Source: Atrina japonica
Taxonomy: Eukaryota; Mollusca; Bivalvia; Pterioida; Pinnidae
NCBI GenBank assembly: GCA_030159075.1
Contig: BROG01000081.1
Location: 1-64,000, forward strand
Length of the DNA: 64,000 bases
Direction: 5' to 3'
Of the stretch, positions 22,401-37,400 are shown one piece after another; position 1 is the first letter of the stretch; every line of letters starts with the position of its first letter. Both the position numbers and the translations under genes were made by a program. The notes under the pieces are model-generated. The model saw nothing but the letters and a program-made list of their open reading frames with translations, did no database searches and was not told where the DNA came from.

Positions 22401-25400
22401 CTTATGTTTTTGCACAATGTTTCAAATTACAAATGAAATATAATAGGTAATTTTTTTCACACCTGTGTGATACCTTAACAAGTTGTGAAATTGACAAAGG
22501 GACAAACTCAATATATCATTGCTTGAATTATTTGAACAAAATGATTTCAATTGCCCTTTTTCACAATCATGCATTCGAAAACATAATTATTTGGGTCTTA
22601 TAATAATTATCAACATTAAAGAATGAATTGAAGGAGTTTCAACTTTGAATAATAATTGCTAAATGTAATATGTGTAATACAAATAATTATGATATATTGA
22701 TACATTAAAAAATGAGGAGCCCTAAAAACATAGATATGAAGTCACATTTTCTTCTGTAATAATTTAAATCAACACTATAGAGGTCAACCATCCTGGGGCA
22801 AAACAGAATAAGGGTGAAATATTACTATCACAATTGGAAATAGGAGTGGAAAATCAATTAAAATGTTGAGTCATGCAGTCTTTAAAAATAATCACCAACT
22901 AGATTACAAATTTTAGCTATATATTATGTAATCACGGATTTGACACATGAAAGACACATTAGAATTGAGAACAGGGTAATTTGCAAGTTCTAGACAATAT
23001 CCAAAATTGTTTTTTCTATTGATCGCTGGATATATAATTTATATAACCCTAATGTTACAATTACCAATGTTTTGATATCATAATGTCATTGCTAGACCTA
23101 ATTAATTGGAATAATGTAATTTTTAGCAAGTTCTTGTCTTACTTTTTGAATTCTTAAAGTCATGATGTCATTTCTCTTAATGTCTATTCTTATTCCTATC
23201 TGCGGATATTATGATGTCATTGTTAGCCCTTTCTGTGGATATTATGTCATTGTTAGTCCCATCTGTGGATATTTATGATGTCATTGTTAGTCCTATCTTT
23301 GGATATTATGATGTTATTGATAGCCCTTTCTATGGATATTATGTCATTGTTATCCCTCTTCTATGGATATAAAGTTGTATCATTGTAAGCCTTAGCTATG
23401 GATATTATGATGTCATTGTTAGTCCTTTCTATGGATATAATGTCATTGTTATCCCCTTCTATGGATATTATAACTGTCTTTTGATGTTATGTCATTGTTG
23501 ACCACATCAATAAATATTATAAATTTCAAAGTAAGCTCTAATTATGGCTATTATGATGTTATTGTTACATTTTAGCCCTATCTATGGATATTATGAAGTC
23601 ATTGTTAGCAGTTTGTCTTATGACATCATTGTTAGCCCTATCTATGGATATTGTAACATCATTGTTATCCCTTTCAATGAATATTATGTCATTGTTAGTC
23701 CTCTCTATGGATATTATGTCATTATTAGCCTTTTCTAAGGATATTATGATGTCATTGTTAATCTTATCTACGAATATTATGCCATTGTTAACCTTTTATA
23801 AGGATATTATGATGTCATTCTTAACCCGATCTGTGGATGTTATGACATCATTGTTTGTCCTATCTACAGATATGATGCCATTGTTAGCCCTTTCTATGGA
23901 TAGAGTGATGTCATTGTTATCCCTATCTATGAATATATTGACATCATTGTTAATCCTTTCTATGGATATTATGATGCCATTGTTAGCCATATATATGGAT
24001 ATTATGATGTCATTATTTGCCTTATCTATGGATATTGTGATGTCATTGTTAGCCCTACATGTATCTATGAATATAGTGGCATTATTGTTAACACTTTACA
24101 TGGATATTATGATGTCATTATTATACCTTTCTATGGATAGTATGATGTCATTGTTAGCCCTATCTATGGATATTATGACATAATTGTTAGCTCTTCTATG
24201 GATATCATGACATCATATTTTGCCCTATCTCTGTGGATATTAAGACATCATTGTTTGCCCTATCTACAATGTACAGAGAATGCCATTGTTAGGCCTATCT
24301 ATGGATATATTGATAGTATTAGAACTAACATCTCCTGTATGAGCTGTGATAGTTTCACTTTGGGTAGAGCATTTGACATCTGTGTGCAAACAATTGCATT
24401 TGAGAGATTTTTATGTGGTTCCAGCAGTAATCTGGGTTTTTGATTAAAGGTAATCAACTGTCAGTAAATTATTAACATTATTTCATCTAGACTGAAGAGG
24501 AGGAAGATAGCAGTGAGTTAGATGGTATACTGACTGAAGAACAAACACAGAAATTGACTGAGTTTAATGCTTCACCAAATCCAGATCGCATCATTGATTT
24601 TTCAGTAAGCATGTTTTATTGATATGTACATATGTAGAAAACGATATGTAAAACACAAAGAATTGTTTTAAAGTTCAAACAACTACTTTGTGTTTTTGAA
24701 ATCCTCCATCTTGGTAATTTACACAATGGGCATGTGCACGCACTAAATTATTTTTAACATTCGTATATCAGAATAACAATTTACAAATGTGAAAAATCCT
24801 AAAGAGAAAAGGATTATAGAATTCTCAACAGTATGTGCATGCCATTAGTAGCTGTTGCCAAAAATGGGAAAATTTCAATTAACATAGTGATTAAAGTGAA
24901 ATGAAGTGTAGAATTTTAACGATTTATATACAGTAAAACCTGCTTTAGCAACCACCTGTATATAAAGACCACCTGGTCACAAAGACCGTTATTTGCTGTC
25001 CCCAATTGTACCATTTGTGTAGCTTGTGTCCACAGACAGGTGGATTTTAAACTGATTCACACAAACTGCTTGTAATTGCATGTCATACGAAGTACTTAAT
25101 ATACATAGGGATTCACCAGTGACTTTTGAAAGCCATAATTGGGATAAAAATACTGTAAATGGGAATAAACAGCAGAGTCTTCTGCCAAATCCAATACTAA
25201 ATTTGTTCTTGGACTTTAATGACTTCATGTCATATGACTTCCGAAATTCTCGGGACTTTTCATTTCCGCTGTGATACAGTGTGGAGAAATTCAAGAAAAT
25301 TGTTGAATTTATTTAGATACTTTAATCATGACAGTCGATCAGGAAATTATTAAATTGTTAAATATCAAAATGTAAATGATCATGATGTATCAAATATTTA

Positions 25401-28400
25401 CATTTACTAGCTTGTTTTAATTAGACAATAGACTTGTTTGACAACTATTCTTTTTATATTCCTATATTATATGATACCTTTAGGTTGTAGCTTAAACTTC
25501 AAATTTTAAAATTAATGTCAAATATATCAAAATGACATACATGTTTATAGGAATAAATATATTAATATAAAAGGCATATGTAAGGCACTTTTTAAAGATT
25601 TCTTTTCTTAAACACACTACTTAACAAATATCATTTTGCCTAATTTTGTTTGTAAAAAAATAAATAAATAAATAAAAACAAGAAGCATCCCATTTTCTGG
25701 ATTGGCAATTGGCAATAAAATGTAAGGCCCTGATGCCTTTTTGTTGTAGTTTTTTTTTTCATTTTAAAGATGATTAAATATCTGTTTCTTAGAAAAACTA
25801 TATATCTTCTGGGGTTTTTTTTAATCATTTATAGAAAAGTATTTAAAATTTGGTAATGGTAGATATATACAGGTTATAGTGCACTTGCATTCAAAACCAA
25901 TTTATGCGTTAAGTGCCCTTTCACACTGAAATTGTTTGCCCTTTCACACTGATTTTTGTGTTCCATGACCCTTTAAGCGTCCCTCCCCCTTTAGTGCACA
26001 CAATGAAGAATCTTTTCTATCTGGTTGACAAGGAGATGTGGACCTGAATAACAGTAAGTAACAGTTTATCTGTAGCTCCCAGCAACAGAAAAATTTCGAA
26101 AGTTGTCCTCAGTAATAACTACAAAAACATTACCACTGTGCCTTATAAAAGATTAAAGGCCTAAGACCGCTTAAATTAAACTACATGAAATATCATAAAA
26201 AGTTCTCCGATTTACACATTATACAATTGAAAGACATACTAATCAAAACTTATGCACAGATACACTGCAGTTAGTCAGTCGCATGTGTACTGTTCACTGC
26301 TGTTACACCCATACAGAATATACATCTAATTGTGGGAAGTATTTCACCAAAAACTTTAAAAATTTCATTTTTCAAAATAAAATTATTGTATTTCGATACA
26401 TATACTTTTACCACTTTCAAGTTAAATATGTAAAAACAAAAGAAAGTATTGGTATTCTCCCGACCAGTTTGAGACTCCACAGTTGAACAGAAGTGTTATA
26501 TAAATAGCCTTGACAGATTGAGATTTCTTAAGGGGAAACTCAAAGAAGGATGGCAAATTATTAATTTGTTTTCAGCGTCATTCCTTCCTCAAAGCATTTC
26601 AACGCTCTATTTCTGTTCCTTAATGCACAAGCGATGACAGCACAATTTCTTTATCAATTTTATCTCACATCATTTTTTGTCCTTTGTTATTTGCTACCTG
26701 TATGGCAACGTGTTTACTTCTTTGTGGAATGTTGGTAAACTCAGACCCATTTCAATTTGTATCCATCTCAACTCATATCCACTTCGCCTAAGTCATGCTT
26801 ACGGTTGACTGACTCGTAATCAAAACAATTGGAAGAGTCGTACCCATCGTTTTACTGATTTGTACACAATAACGTAGGAATTATGGTCATTCTCAAGCAC
26901 ATAGAAAAACTACCCAAGCTTGATCTTTATTTTACATAGGAATCCTGACTAACCGTTATGCTTTTTCGGTTTGTTCCATTTCAGTTCTGTTTTGTCGGAA
27001 TAGTTAGTGTTCATATCATGTGACTTCAACAGAATCTCAGGCAGGATCGCTTGTAATTTCATAATATTTGCATTGACAACATTCAGTGATATCTTGTCTC
27101 AGTTCTTCTCCTAGGATTTAATTGTTGATAGATGTTGGAATTCTTCCTTGTAATGACTACAAGTACCATCACTTTCTTGTACATGTAGGCTGCTTTTCAC
27201 ATCTACCATCTAGCACTTCATGGTATCTAGATTCCAGGTCATATATATAAGATAAAATGTTTAACTGGAAGTTCTCTGAAGTTGCATACTATTATGACAA
27301 ACAGTAACAGAGAGAATCAACTCCAAAAAGGTCTGTTGACACATACCAGTAGGAAAAATTACCCATTTTCCAGATAACTTTTTTAAGGATATGGAAAAGG
27401 CACAGAAACATTTTTCACCATAGAGAAATGACCCAGGTACATTTTCTACCATAGAAAAATATCCCAAGACAGAAAAAAAAATTCAACAGTTAATAATGAC
27501 CATGCTGTACAAGTTACACATGTTTTAATAGGTTGAAATTATCATGAGCAATATACATGGCATTTGTGTGGTGTTTGCAAGCAGTGCAATATCTTTTGAA
27601 AATTAGGTTTTTTTTTTATGGAATAAGATGTTTATGTCGGTTTTTGCTATACGAAATTTATGCTAATATGTCAAGATAGATGGGGTTTTATGTCATATGC
27701 ATATTGCATAGCAGTGTAAATATTTAAGTAATTATAATTCAAAGACTACCCGGTACTTACAATATCCTTATAAGATGGTATACCACATGCAATGATGATC
27801 CTACCAATAGTATGTTCCTTAAAGGTTCCTCTAAAACAACTACTAATTGACAAGACAATTTTCTGTCCTGTCATATATACAGCTGAAAAATCTGACATAG
27901 TGATTCCTAAATTTGCCATGAACTGTAAACAAACAGTATAGGGAGCCCCATAGTTGTAAATCCACAGTCCAGAATTGCTATGCTCTTTCCTACCCATGGT
28001 TTCATGTGCATATTTTTTTATTATTCTGAAGCCTCTGGAAATGCGAGTAAACGGTGCTCGTGCATTCAAACAATTTCAAAATTGTATTACATCAACTGAC
28101 TACTGTGATTAAATAAATTGAACACACTTACTCCTTTATAAATATTCATTAGCTGTGAGTGATTTCAGTTATATGAAACCACGGGTAGGCAAGTGCATAG
28201 CAATTCCAGACCGTGGTTTTACGACTATGAGGGCGCCCATCTATATAAACATCTGTGCACATTTGGGGATTCCAAATTTCTTTGTTTTCGAAGCCAAAAT
28301 CAAATTGCCAAAAGCTAAAAAATTGTAACAACCCCTTTACCTTACATCCATATAATATGGCGGGATATAGTCTCGTGAACACTTACTTGACCTGGACACG

Positions 28401-31400
28401 TTCAAATTTTAGGTATTAAAGAGTAATAGCATTAAATCTACACTGACAAGAATAATCGTTCTTTCTTGTTATCCTACCTACAAGTATCCAGTGGAGAATA
28501 AAAAGTTTTTCTCCATAAAAATTGTCATAACCGAAAATTGATTAAAATCATCCACAAGGTAATCAAAAGGTTAATCCACCTGTCACATTTTGTGAATTGG
28601 AAATACCTCTGTTAGTGAAGTACTTCTGAAGCCAATTTATTTCCAATGATAGTTGTATGTCATTTCAATACCAAACAGCATTAGGATAATAACCATGTTG
28701 GGAAATACATGTATACCATCATAAATAATTCTACAATCAAACAGGCGACAGATACGAATGAGTTAATCAATGGGAACGAGTCAGCTAAAACATGGGTACG
28801 AGTCAACCAATTCACTTGGGTACGAGTTGTGACGGATGCGAGATGACAATAACCTATATGTTGAACTTATTTATCTGAGGTTGCCTTGAATATTACACAA
28901 CTCCGTTTGTATTTATTGTGTTACGAGTAAAAATATTTTTTTCAAATTGTTAGAAAACAGTGAATTATTTAGAAGCGTAATTAAAGGGAAGATAATAACT
29001 TTATATAAGCATTTTGCAAAGCACACTATCATTTAAAACAAAACTAACATCCTTTCTGACTGTAAACCGCCAATCATAGGCCTTTAACTGTTTTACATTA
29101 ATTTTACTATTAATTGTTCCCATTAAGCGCCCACCCCTTTTTCTTTATTTTTGTAGTACCCTGGGCACTTAATGGGTAGAATATAGTATGTGCAATACCG
29201 CATTTAGGACATTTGGAATAACATTCAGGACAAATGCAGGGATGGACAAATATTTTTGGAGTCGAAAGTAATTTTCAACTTGCCCTGATCATCATTTCCC
29301 TCAAACAATTATGGTAGTAATAACACTAGACTGATTTTCAAAACATTGTTAATTTTTTATGTAATAACATATTTAGAGCATATGTAATAACATTCAGGAC
29401 ATGTGTAATAAAATATTTAGAGCGTGTGTGTAATAACATCTATTTAGAGTTTATGTGTAATAAAATTCAGGACATGTGTAAGAACATTTAGAACGTGTAA
29501 TAACATTCAGGACATGTGTAATAACATTTAGAGCATGTGTAATAACATTCTAGACATGTGTAATAACATTTAAACCACGTGTAATAACATTCAGGATACA
29601 TATGTATGTGTAATAACATATTTAGAGCATATGTGTAATAACATTCAAGACGTAATAACATTTAGGACATGTGTAATAACATATTTAAAACATTAGCATA
29701 GTGTACATAATACACCTGTCAACTTTGTGGTAAAGATGTTTCACGATTCTGTTTATAGGTACCAGATGATAAGGTTAAACGAGCTAAAATTCATCAGATC
29801 GTGCGAGTAAGATACAAGAATTTGGAATCGGATACAGTATTTGAGGATGATATTAGATTTATCAGAATTGTTCCGAAAGGAAAAGCCAGGAGAAGAGGGA
29901 AAGGTAAATCCTATAGTCCAAGAAAAGTCAAATTTGTAGTGTGGAATAATGGAATCAATCTCCATTTTAAATGTAAAACACAAAAAATCTCAACTGCAGG
30001 GGCAAGATTCCTCAATGTCTATCCCAAGGCCTCTACCAATGGTAATACATTGAAGAATCTTGCCCCAGGACTTGAGATTTTTCTGACTTATCAATCAAAG
30101 TGGGAATTATTATTTTTCTCCCACTACTGATGCATTTGTGTATGTACATTTATATTTTAGCATATGAATGACAATAACTTCTAATTAAGCATGTGCAGCA
30201 TGCCTACACCCTAGGGTATGGACAGAAGAATTTTTTACAAACCATTGATACGTCCTTCTTAGGAAGGAGAGGTATTAAATTAGTCTCAATGATTTTTTTT
30301 TTTTGGAGGGAAGGGTCTACAAGAAGCACCCCATCATGCCAGCATAAGTACCTACAAAAGACATTCATATATAAGATGAAAAAACATGTTTGTTAATTTT
30401 ACAAGATAAAGTTTGCATAAATTATATTCCTATTTCAGCTCAGTTCAGAAAAGAATTTTTTGACTGGCCAAAGGACATGGGAAAATACTGTCGTTTTGTT
30501 TTGTATAAAGAAAATATGGATACCATGGATGCCATTTTCAAACTGACAAAGTTTTTCAGGTGAGATATTTTTCTCGTCCAATAGACCCTTCACAGTAACT
30601 ATGGTCCTGTTGTGACCTTTAGTGGCAAAACGATACAGATTTCTGGAAAATGGCGTCAAGAAACAATCAGTTACTATAACGACGTCTATGTTTTTGCGGA
30701 TATCTGTATCATTTTACCACTCAAAGTCACAGGACCGCAGTTACTGTGAAAGTGTCTATTTTGTACCAAGAACTTCTAAAAGTAATTTCTTTGACCCAAA
30801 TGTTACAGATCAGGGGTCAGGAACATATTTTTAAACCACTCGTCTGACGGGCAAGTGCTTGACAAAAAGTACTAGTACAAAATGAAAAACTACTCATCAG
30901 AATTTTTCAGATTGTATCCACATTCTAAAAATAGTTTCTTGTTTTTATCACTGCATATGTTATATGTTTTACTTTAATTGTCTGCAAAAACTCAAAATAA
31001 TCTACTGTACTTTACAAAAGGCGATGATTTGTTTGGTAACATGATATGCAGTATTAAATTAAAAAAAATGTTCTTGTTTGTTCAGTAACTTTGTTTTTTT
31101 TTCAGTGGTACACTGCCAAATGCCCTGACAATATGTTTCCCACTCCCTAGAGCATTTAATATGACATTTTTATTTCTTGTGGGGTTTAAGTTTTTCCTCC
31201 CTGAGTGTAAATGAACCTGTATATAAAGTGGAATTTTCATCTTCTTACCTTGGAAATTTACCCATTTTATTCATAAATATTTTTCAAGATTTCATTGACA
31301 CCCCCTTTACAAAACAGAACATACAGTACCCAACACAGAATATACAGTACCCAACACAGAATATACAGTACCCAATACAGAACACACAGCACCCAATACA

Positions 31401-34400
31401 GAACACACAGTACCCAATACAGAAAATACAAAAAACAGCACAGAATATACAGTACCCAACACAGAACACACAGTATCCAGCACAGAACATACAGTATCTA
31501 ATGATGGCTTCTTATGTAAATGGTGAAACCTCAAAGGTCACAAACATTCATTGCTAACTGAAAGAGGTGAACAAGGGGTAACTAAAATACAATGTACTTA
31601 TGTAAATGGTGAAACCTCAAAGGTCACAAACATTCATTACTAACTGAAACAGATGAACAAGGGGTAAGTAAAATACTCTTGGCACACTGTAAAACAAAAA
31701 AAAACAGAAACAACAAAATTGTTTTAATTCAACTGTAATACATTTTAATTTTTTTCCAGAGTGAGTAAGAACTTATTTCAGTATGCAGGTACTAAAGACA
31801 AGCGAGCAATTACATCACAAGAGGTCACTGTTTACAGGTAACCAGTTAAGACTATAGGATTTGTTGGATAATTGTTCACATGTACCATATTTTACCGTTT
31901 GTAGGTTGATGTGGGGAATGCATTGAACAGTTTATTTTTGGCAAAAATTCAGATTTAAGTATTAGATAGGTAAAAGTGGAAGATAGGTCAATGTTAGCAG
32001 AGATGAAAATATTGATAATGCAACTCAAAAATACATCATTTATATTTAAAAACTGGTGCTAAAACGATATTACAAAATAAGCATAGTCATGTATTGCAGC
32101 ACATTTTTAGATAGGGATGTGCTAAGAAGTGTTGTTGTTTTTGGCTTGATCCTGAAACAGTGTTTATTTTCAGACTCTGGGTGCTTAGTGATTTTCCATT
32201 TATTCTGTGAAAAGGAGATATTGGTGCACTAATGCCAGTATTACAATACATTCAATTCTCCAGAAGCAGTTGATGGATTTTGACAATTTTGATTTTGGCA
32301 CGGATAAAATGCTTATAATTTCGTAAAAGTTTCAACCATGTGTGCTATGGGTTAATCTAGGGTCAGGCAAAAAAAACTGGAGGGGCCACTCCTTTGGCTT
32401 TTTCTTATGACTCAATGCCTGAAACAAAACAAATATGTTACATTTTCAAATTTGATTTAGCCTACATATTGCTGTTGGTCTCACATTTGTTAATGATGCT
32501 TAGGTGAGTGATATAGGCCTACTAGGACCTCTTGTTTTCTCTTCAAATGTAGCTTCTTACAAGTATACTGTATATTTTATGTTCAGCTACAGAACTGTTA
32601 AGACAATTTTCAGAAAGTTGTTCTCTGACATAAAGCATCAGTCAGTTGAGGTTGAACATCCCTCAGACTTTTATTTACAGGTAAAATGATTTTGTTGTTC
32701 TGTCTAGCTTTAGAACTGTAAGACAACTTTCAGATTTGTTTACATTGTACCAGTTATCTTTGTCTAAACTATTGTCAGGCAGTCATTTACATGCATTTAT
32801 TGGTGTTTCATGACACACTTATATAATTTCCAATACAGTGACAGCATGTCAGTACTTAGGGAACGACCAACAGTCTTCTGCCATTAAACTGGTAAACTTG
32901 CCCACATAATTAGTTAAGAATCTGGCAAGTTTCCAACCCTTGTTGCCTAGAGGTGAGATACACTGGTGTTTAAAAAGCTTGATAATTTCTCCACCATTTA
33001 GGCTTCCTTCACGATTATGACATAATTCCGCTTTATTTCAACAAAAACAGTGTCTTACATTAAACATTTTTCACAATTTTTGTTTGTCACATCATTCCTT
33101 GATTTTTTGTAGAGTGAGAGCTGAGAAGTTACAAAAAGCTAACCGATACTTCTACAAGATGGCACTTGGCAACTTCAGGTAAACAATTTTACAGTATGCC
33201 AAACTTTTGTATGCTTTACGCTGACCTGAGACTAAGACTACTGTTCAAGTAAGTTTTTGTGATCGCACATTATGCATCATCCATTGTTCATCATTTGTTT
33301 CCATCTGTCTTCATTTACTTTCTGCATTTTTATCTTCTTCTCCAAAACTTTACAGAAAGCAAGTACTCGAGATATTCTACCAAGTTTGTTTTTTAGCCAG
33401 ATCACCCCTGGTATATCCAGAATTGAGCACAAAAGTTCTCAGTTGGTACCCTTTGTTTAAAATCTAATTGCATCTTATTTATTTACATGGATGTATTTTT
33501 AGGCCTTTTCAGCCAAAGGCTCAAGGTGACCTATTGTGATAGCTTTTGTCTGTCCATCATACTTTGTTAGCTTTTACACATTTTTTTACTCCTATTTCAA
33601 CCAAACTTGGCAGGACGTATCCCATATGAAGCTGCATGAAGTTTACAAATGAAAGGGGGCTAGGACTCACAGGGGCAAAAAAAAGACAAAAACTTTGTAC
33701 ATCTTTAAAAAAAAATCTTCTTATGAACCAATGATCAAATGACTTTCAAATTTTGTATGCATGATTGTTAAGTCAATATCTACAAAGTTTGCAAATGAAA
33801 TTGAAATCTGTTTGTAAATGAGCCTGTAGTGGGCACATCAAATGACATAGAGTACAGTTTTAAAGGGGCATAAGCTGTGTTTTCCAACAGGATTATTGCA
33901 TTTTTTACTACTTAGATCGATTAACAATAACAAATAAGGGGTATAAACAGGCATAAAAATTCTTGTTTTCCTTTGTGTTTTGTGAAAATAAGTTCCAGTC
34001 CAGTGCTGTATGCATATAAAAATAGTAAGGTTGAGTTAAGCAAATAATTGCAAAACTGGGTTTCTCAAGAAATTTTTTCAAAATTCAGTATCCTGCATTA
34101 AGCTTTTAAATCTACTTTATAGCTGTTTGTGAATTAAAAGGGGCCTAAAATGACAACCTTTTTATGTTTAAAATTTTCTCATGATCATGATGAACTGATA
34201 TATGCAAGATTGTATACAAAATTTTTGAGAAAGTTGTTAGGAATTAACTGAGGATCATTGTGACAAAATTTCAAGGTCATAGTGTCAAAGGTCAAGGTTA
34301 TAGACCTAACTTCAAATCTAGATAAACAGAAAATGTTTTTTGTCAATTTTTACACATTTTAAACTTCTTTCAAGGGACCATTTACACATTTTAAAATTCC

Positions 34401-37400
34401 CTTCAAGGGACCAATGGGCCAATTTAAATTAAACTTGGTGGGAGGTATACTGCATAAAGCTTATAAAGCTGTGTAAACTAAAAAAAATTTTGAAAGAAGG
34501 GGCTTAGGCCCCAAAAGGGACAAAGAAGGGCAAAACTTTTATGCACCTTTAAAAATCTTCTCATGAACAAATGATCAGATGTCTTGCTAATTTTTATGCA
34601 TGATTCATATGTCAATATCTACAGAATTTGCTAATGAAAAATGAAATTTGTCTGTGAACAACCTGCTAGGGGATGCTTCAAATAGTAAAGGTTACAGTTT
34701 TATACAAGTGGCATTTATATCAATTCATTTTTTAATTCTCTTCGAGAACCAGTGGGCCAATTTTAACTAAACTTGGCAGGAGGTATATATGTTATATATA
34801 AATGTTAATAATTTCAATTTTACAGGTATGTTGACCAGCCTCTGAAACTAGGGCAGCTGAATGGCAACAGATTTACCATCGTCCTGAGGTAGGTTGAAAA
34901 CATACTTAACTGTACTCTGTATTTTGATACAGCCCCTTTCAAAGGTATATTTAAATATCTGGAGGGTAAACAACTTCTAGCTAGTTTGCAAATGTTAATA
35001 TTTACATACCGACTGATTTCCTTCATTGCAAGTATACAGAACGATTTAATAATAATTTCAATGCACACAAATAATAGGTCGTCACGTGATCCATGTGTTA
35101 ACCACTTTACTTTTTGGCGTAGGAATACGTGAATATTTAAAAAACCCTTTCTATCTATTTGTCAGACAAGTCTTCTCTGAAATTTCAACACATGAACGAA
35201 TCTGTAAAGAACAGAATATCACATATTTGTTTCTTATTTATTTATTTAATCTTAAAAGCCATACATTACCACAAAACAAACAAAAATCACAGAAAGAAGT
35301 AGGAAACACAAGACTACTCTGAACAGCCTTCAGGTCCGTATTGCGGTAGATCTAGTTAATGCTATGACCAGAACCACAGGCTACAGAAATGAAAGTTTGC
35401 TTCATAGTTACAATTGTTACTTGTCAGTTGAACAGAAAAAAAAGAGAATTAGGCCATGTGCAACTTTGTCAAGCATCTCTGATGAACAGCTCTCTTCGCC
35501 ATCACCAGATATTTCTGTCAGAAACAATTCGTCACTCACACTGTGAAATCTGCTCCATCTTGCATTTCACCTCCAGTCCATGTTAATTCTGAGGTGCAAT
35601 CTTGTTTTCTCACAACCTGTAATGTCAATGCCGAGCATAAGTAGGCTCATAGGTTTCTCAGTAATGGGATTATTGACGGGATACTCTATATAATTATCAT
35701 GTTCGTGTTATAAAATATATGATCAGCTGATAAATACTGAATTGACCTACATAACACATGGATCTATTATAGGCATACACAGGTATTCCATAATAAAGGT
35801 GTCAGTAATTTACATTTAAACAACCTGATCTGCATTTGTCTTGTATGAATTGATTTGAAGGATTTGCTAGTATGCTATATGCTGAAATATTACGTAAGTT
35901 ACAAATCCGTCATCATGGCATTTTCCAGCTGATTGGTAAAAAATGTCAAATAAAATGGCTACTTTCAGTTGTCACGAACAAATATTAGCAAAGTCAATTA
36001 TATAGAATGAATTTTTTATCCAGCTGACTACAGTTTCACAGAAAATGGTAATATATATAAATGTAAGGATTGTTTTTCATTGTTTGAAAAACATGGAATA
36101 TACATGCTATGGCTCGTGGAAAAAAATTCATTTACGGCACCCTTTTCGGTTGTTTCTAAATTATTAGTGCCTTAATAATATTAATTTGTGTCAAAAAAAT
36201 GTCAGTTGATAAGGCGCCTTTATTGGAGTTTTGACAGTGGGGGGGTGTGAAATCAACCTCTATGATCCATACCATATCTCTTAGACAAGTATGGTCTAGA
36301 TTAGGGCTGCCACGGTATGGAGAGAACCTACCATGATTTATTGCAATATTTAAGTTATGTATTGCGATACATATTGCATTATATTGCCAGTACTGGAAAT
36401 AAAACATCTGTAAGGTGACTAAAACAAATAGTATTCTTTTATAATCATTTGCTATCCATGTTATAACCATATTTGATCACTTTATCAAATATAACAGTAT
36501 GAGTGAACATTGTCCTTACTGTTATGCATTACCTTTCAGTACATGTACTGGAAATCTGAACACAACAAAACATTTGATTTTAAATTCTACTCTTAATGTA
36601 CTGCAACAAAACAGATTTCATTCAACATCAAATTTGTTGTTTCACCACAATACTGAGCCTGTACCTTTTGCATACAACAACTACTTCTTGTGTTTTACGT
36701 GAACGTTGTGACGAAGAAAGAAAAATCCCCATGAGACACTCTTTGCATTTTTGAAAGGAATCAACTCCAGATCTTTGATTGCTACCACTACGGCTGAAAC
36801 GCAATGTTTTAAAGTGCTTATACAGTGCCGTATTTTAGTACACATACAAACGTTCATCTGTTATGAAAGCAAGTGATTTGTCAATTGGTGTATATTTTCA
36901 TGAAAACAATTGAAAGTTGAGTTTTAATTTCCAGAAATTTCATTTAAACAAGAAGAAATATTAAATTTATAATTTTTTGGAAATATACTGGTACACTGCG
37001 CTGTATCGCAGTATCCATATTGTGGAGCAATGTATTGCATACACCAGTATATCATTTTATTATGGCAGCCCTAGTCTAGATGTTGTTAATTTCATTTTGA
37101 TTGGTTCAGAGCCAGCCTGGCTCAGTTGGTAGCGCGCTCTACTCTTGATCGTGAGGTTGTGAGTTCAAGTCCAGCCGGCAGCAGGTCAATTTCCTATCCT
37201 GCAGATGAGACAGTAAAAACTGAGGTCCCGTGTCACAATAGATGTCGGCACATTAAAGAACCCTCACTGCTCAATGGCAGTAAGTGCCGAGCATAGGCCA
37301 AATTTTGAAGCCCTTCACTGGCATTTGATGAATTCTCAATATTAGTGAAATATTCTTGAGTAGGACGTTAAACAACAATACAAAACAACTGATTGGTTCA

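Noticed and set aside
23584..24183. Open frame of 199 codons
   Set aside because: Lies wholly in the intron 2 minisatellite; repeated [11 protein letters not shown] is a translation of the repeat unit.
29340..29690. CRISPR-like spacing of short repeats
   Set aside because: Units are contiguous and degenerate with no unique spacers, in an intron of an animal gene; it is a minisatellite.
29801..30130. 109-codon frame as a separate gene
   Set aside because: Its first third is PUS7 exon 4; the rest is intron sequence that happens to remain open.
31177..31557. Overlapping open frames on both strands
   Set aside because: Product of the 21-bp repeat in intron 5.
37109..37180. tRNA-like sequence
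   Set aside because: It is the head of a SINE with a body, 3' domain and target duplications, not a tRNA gene. The same holds for 63539.
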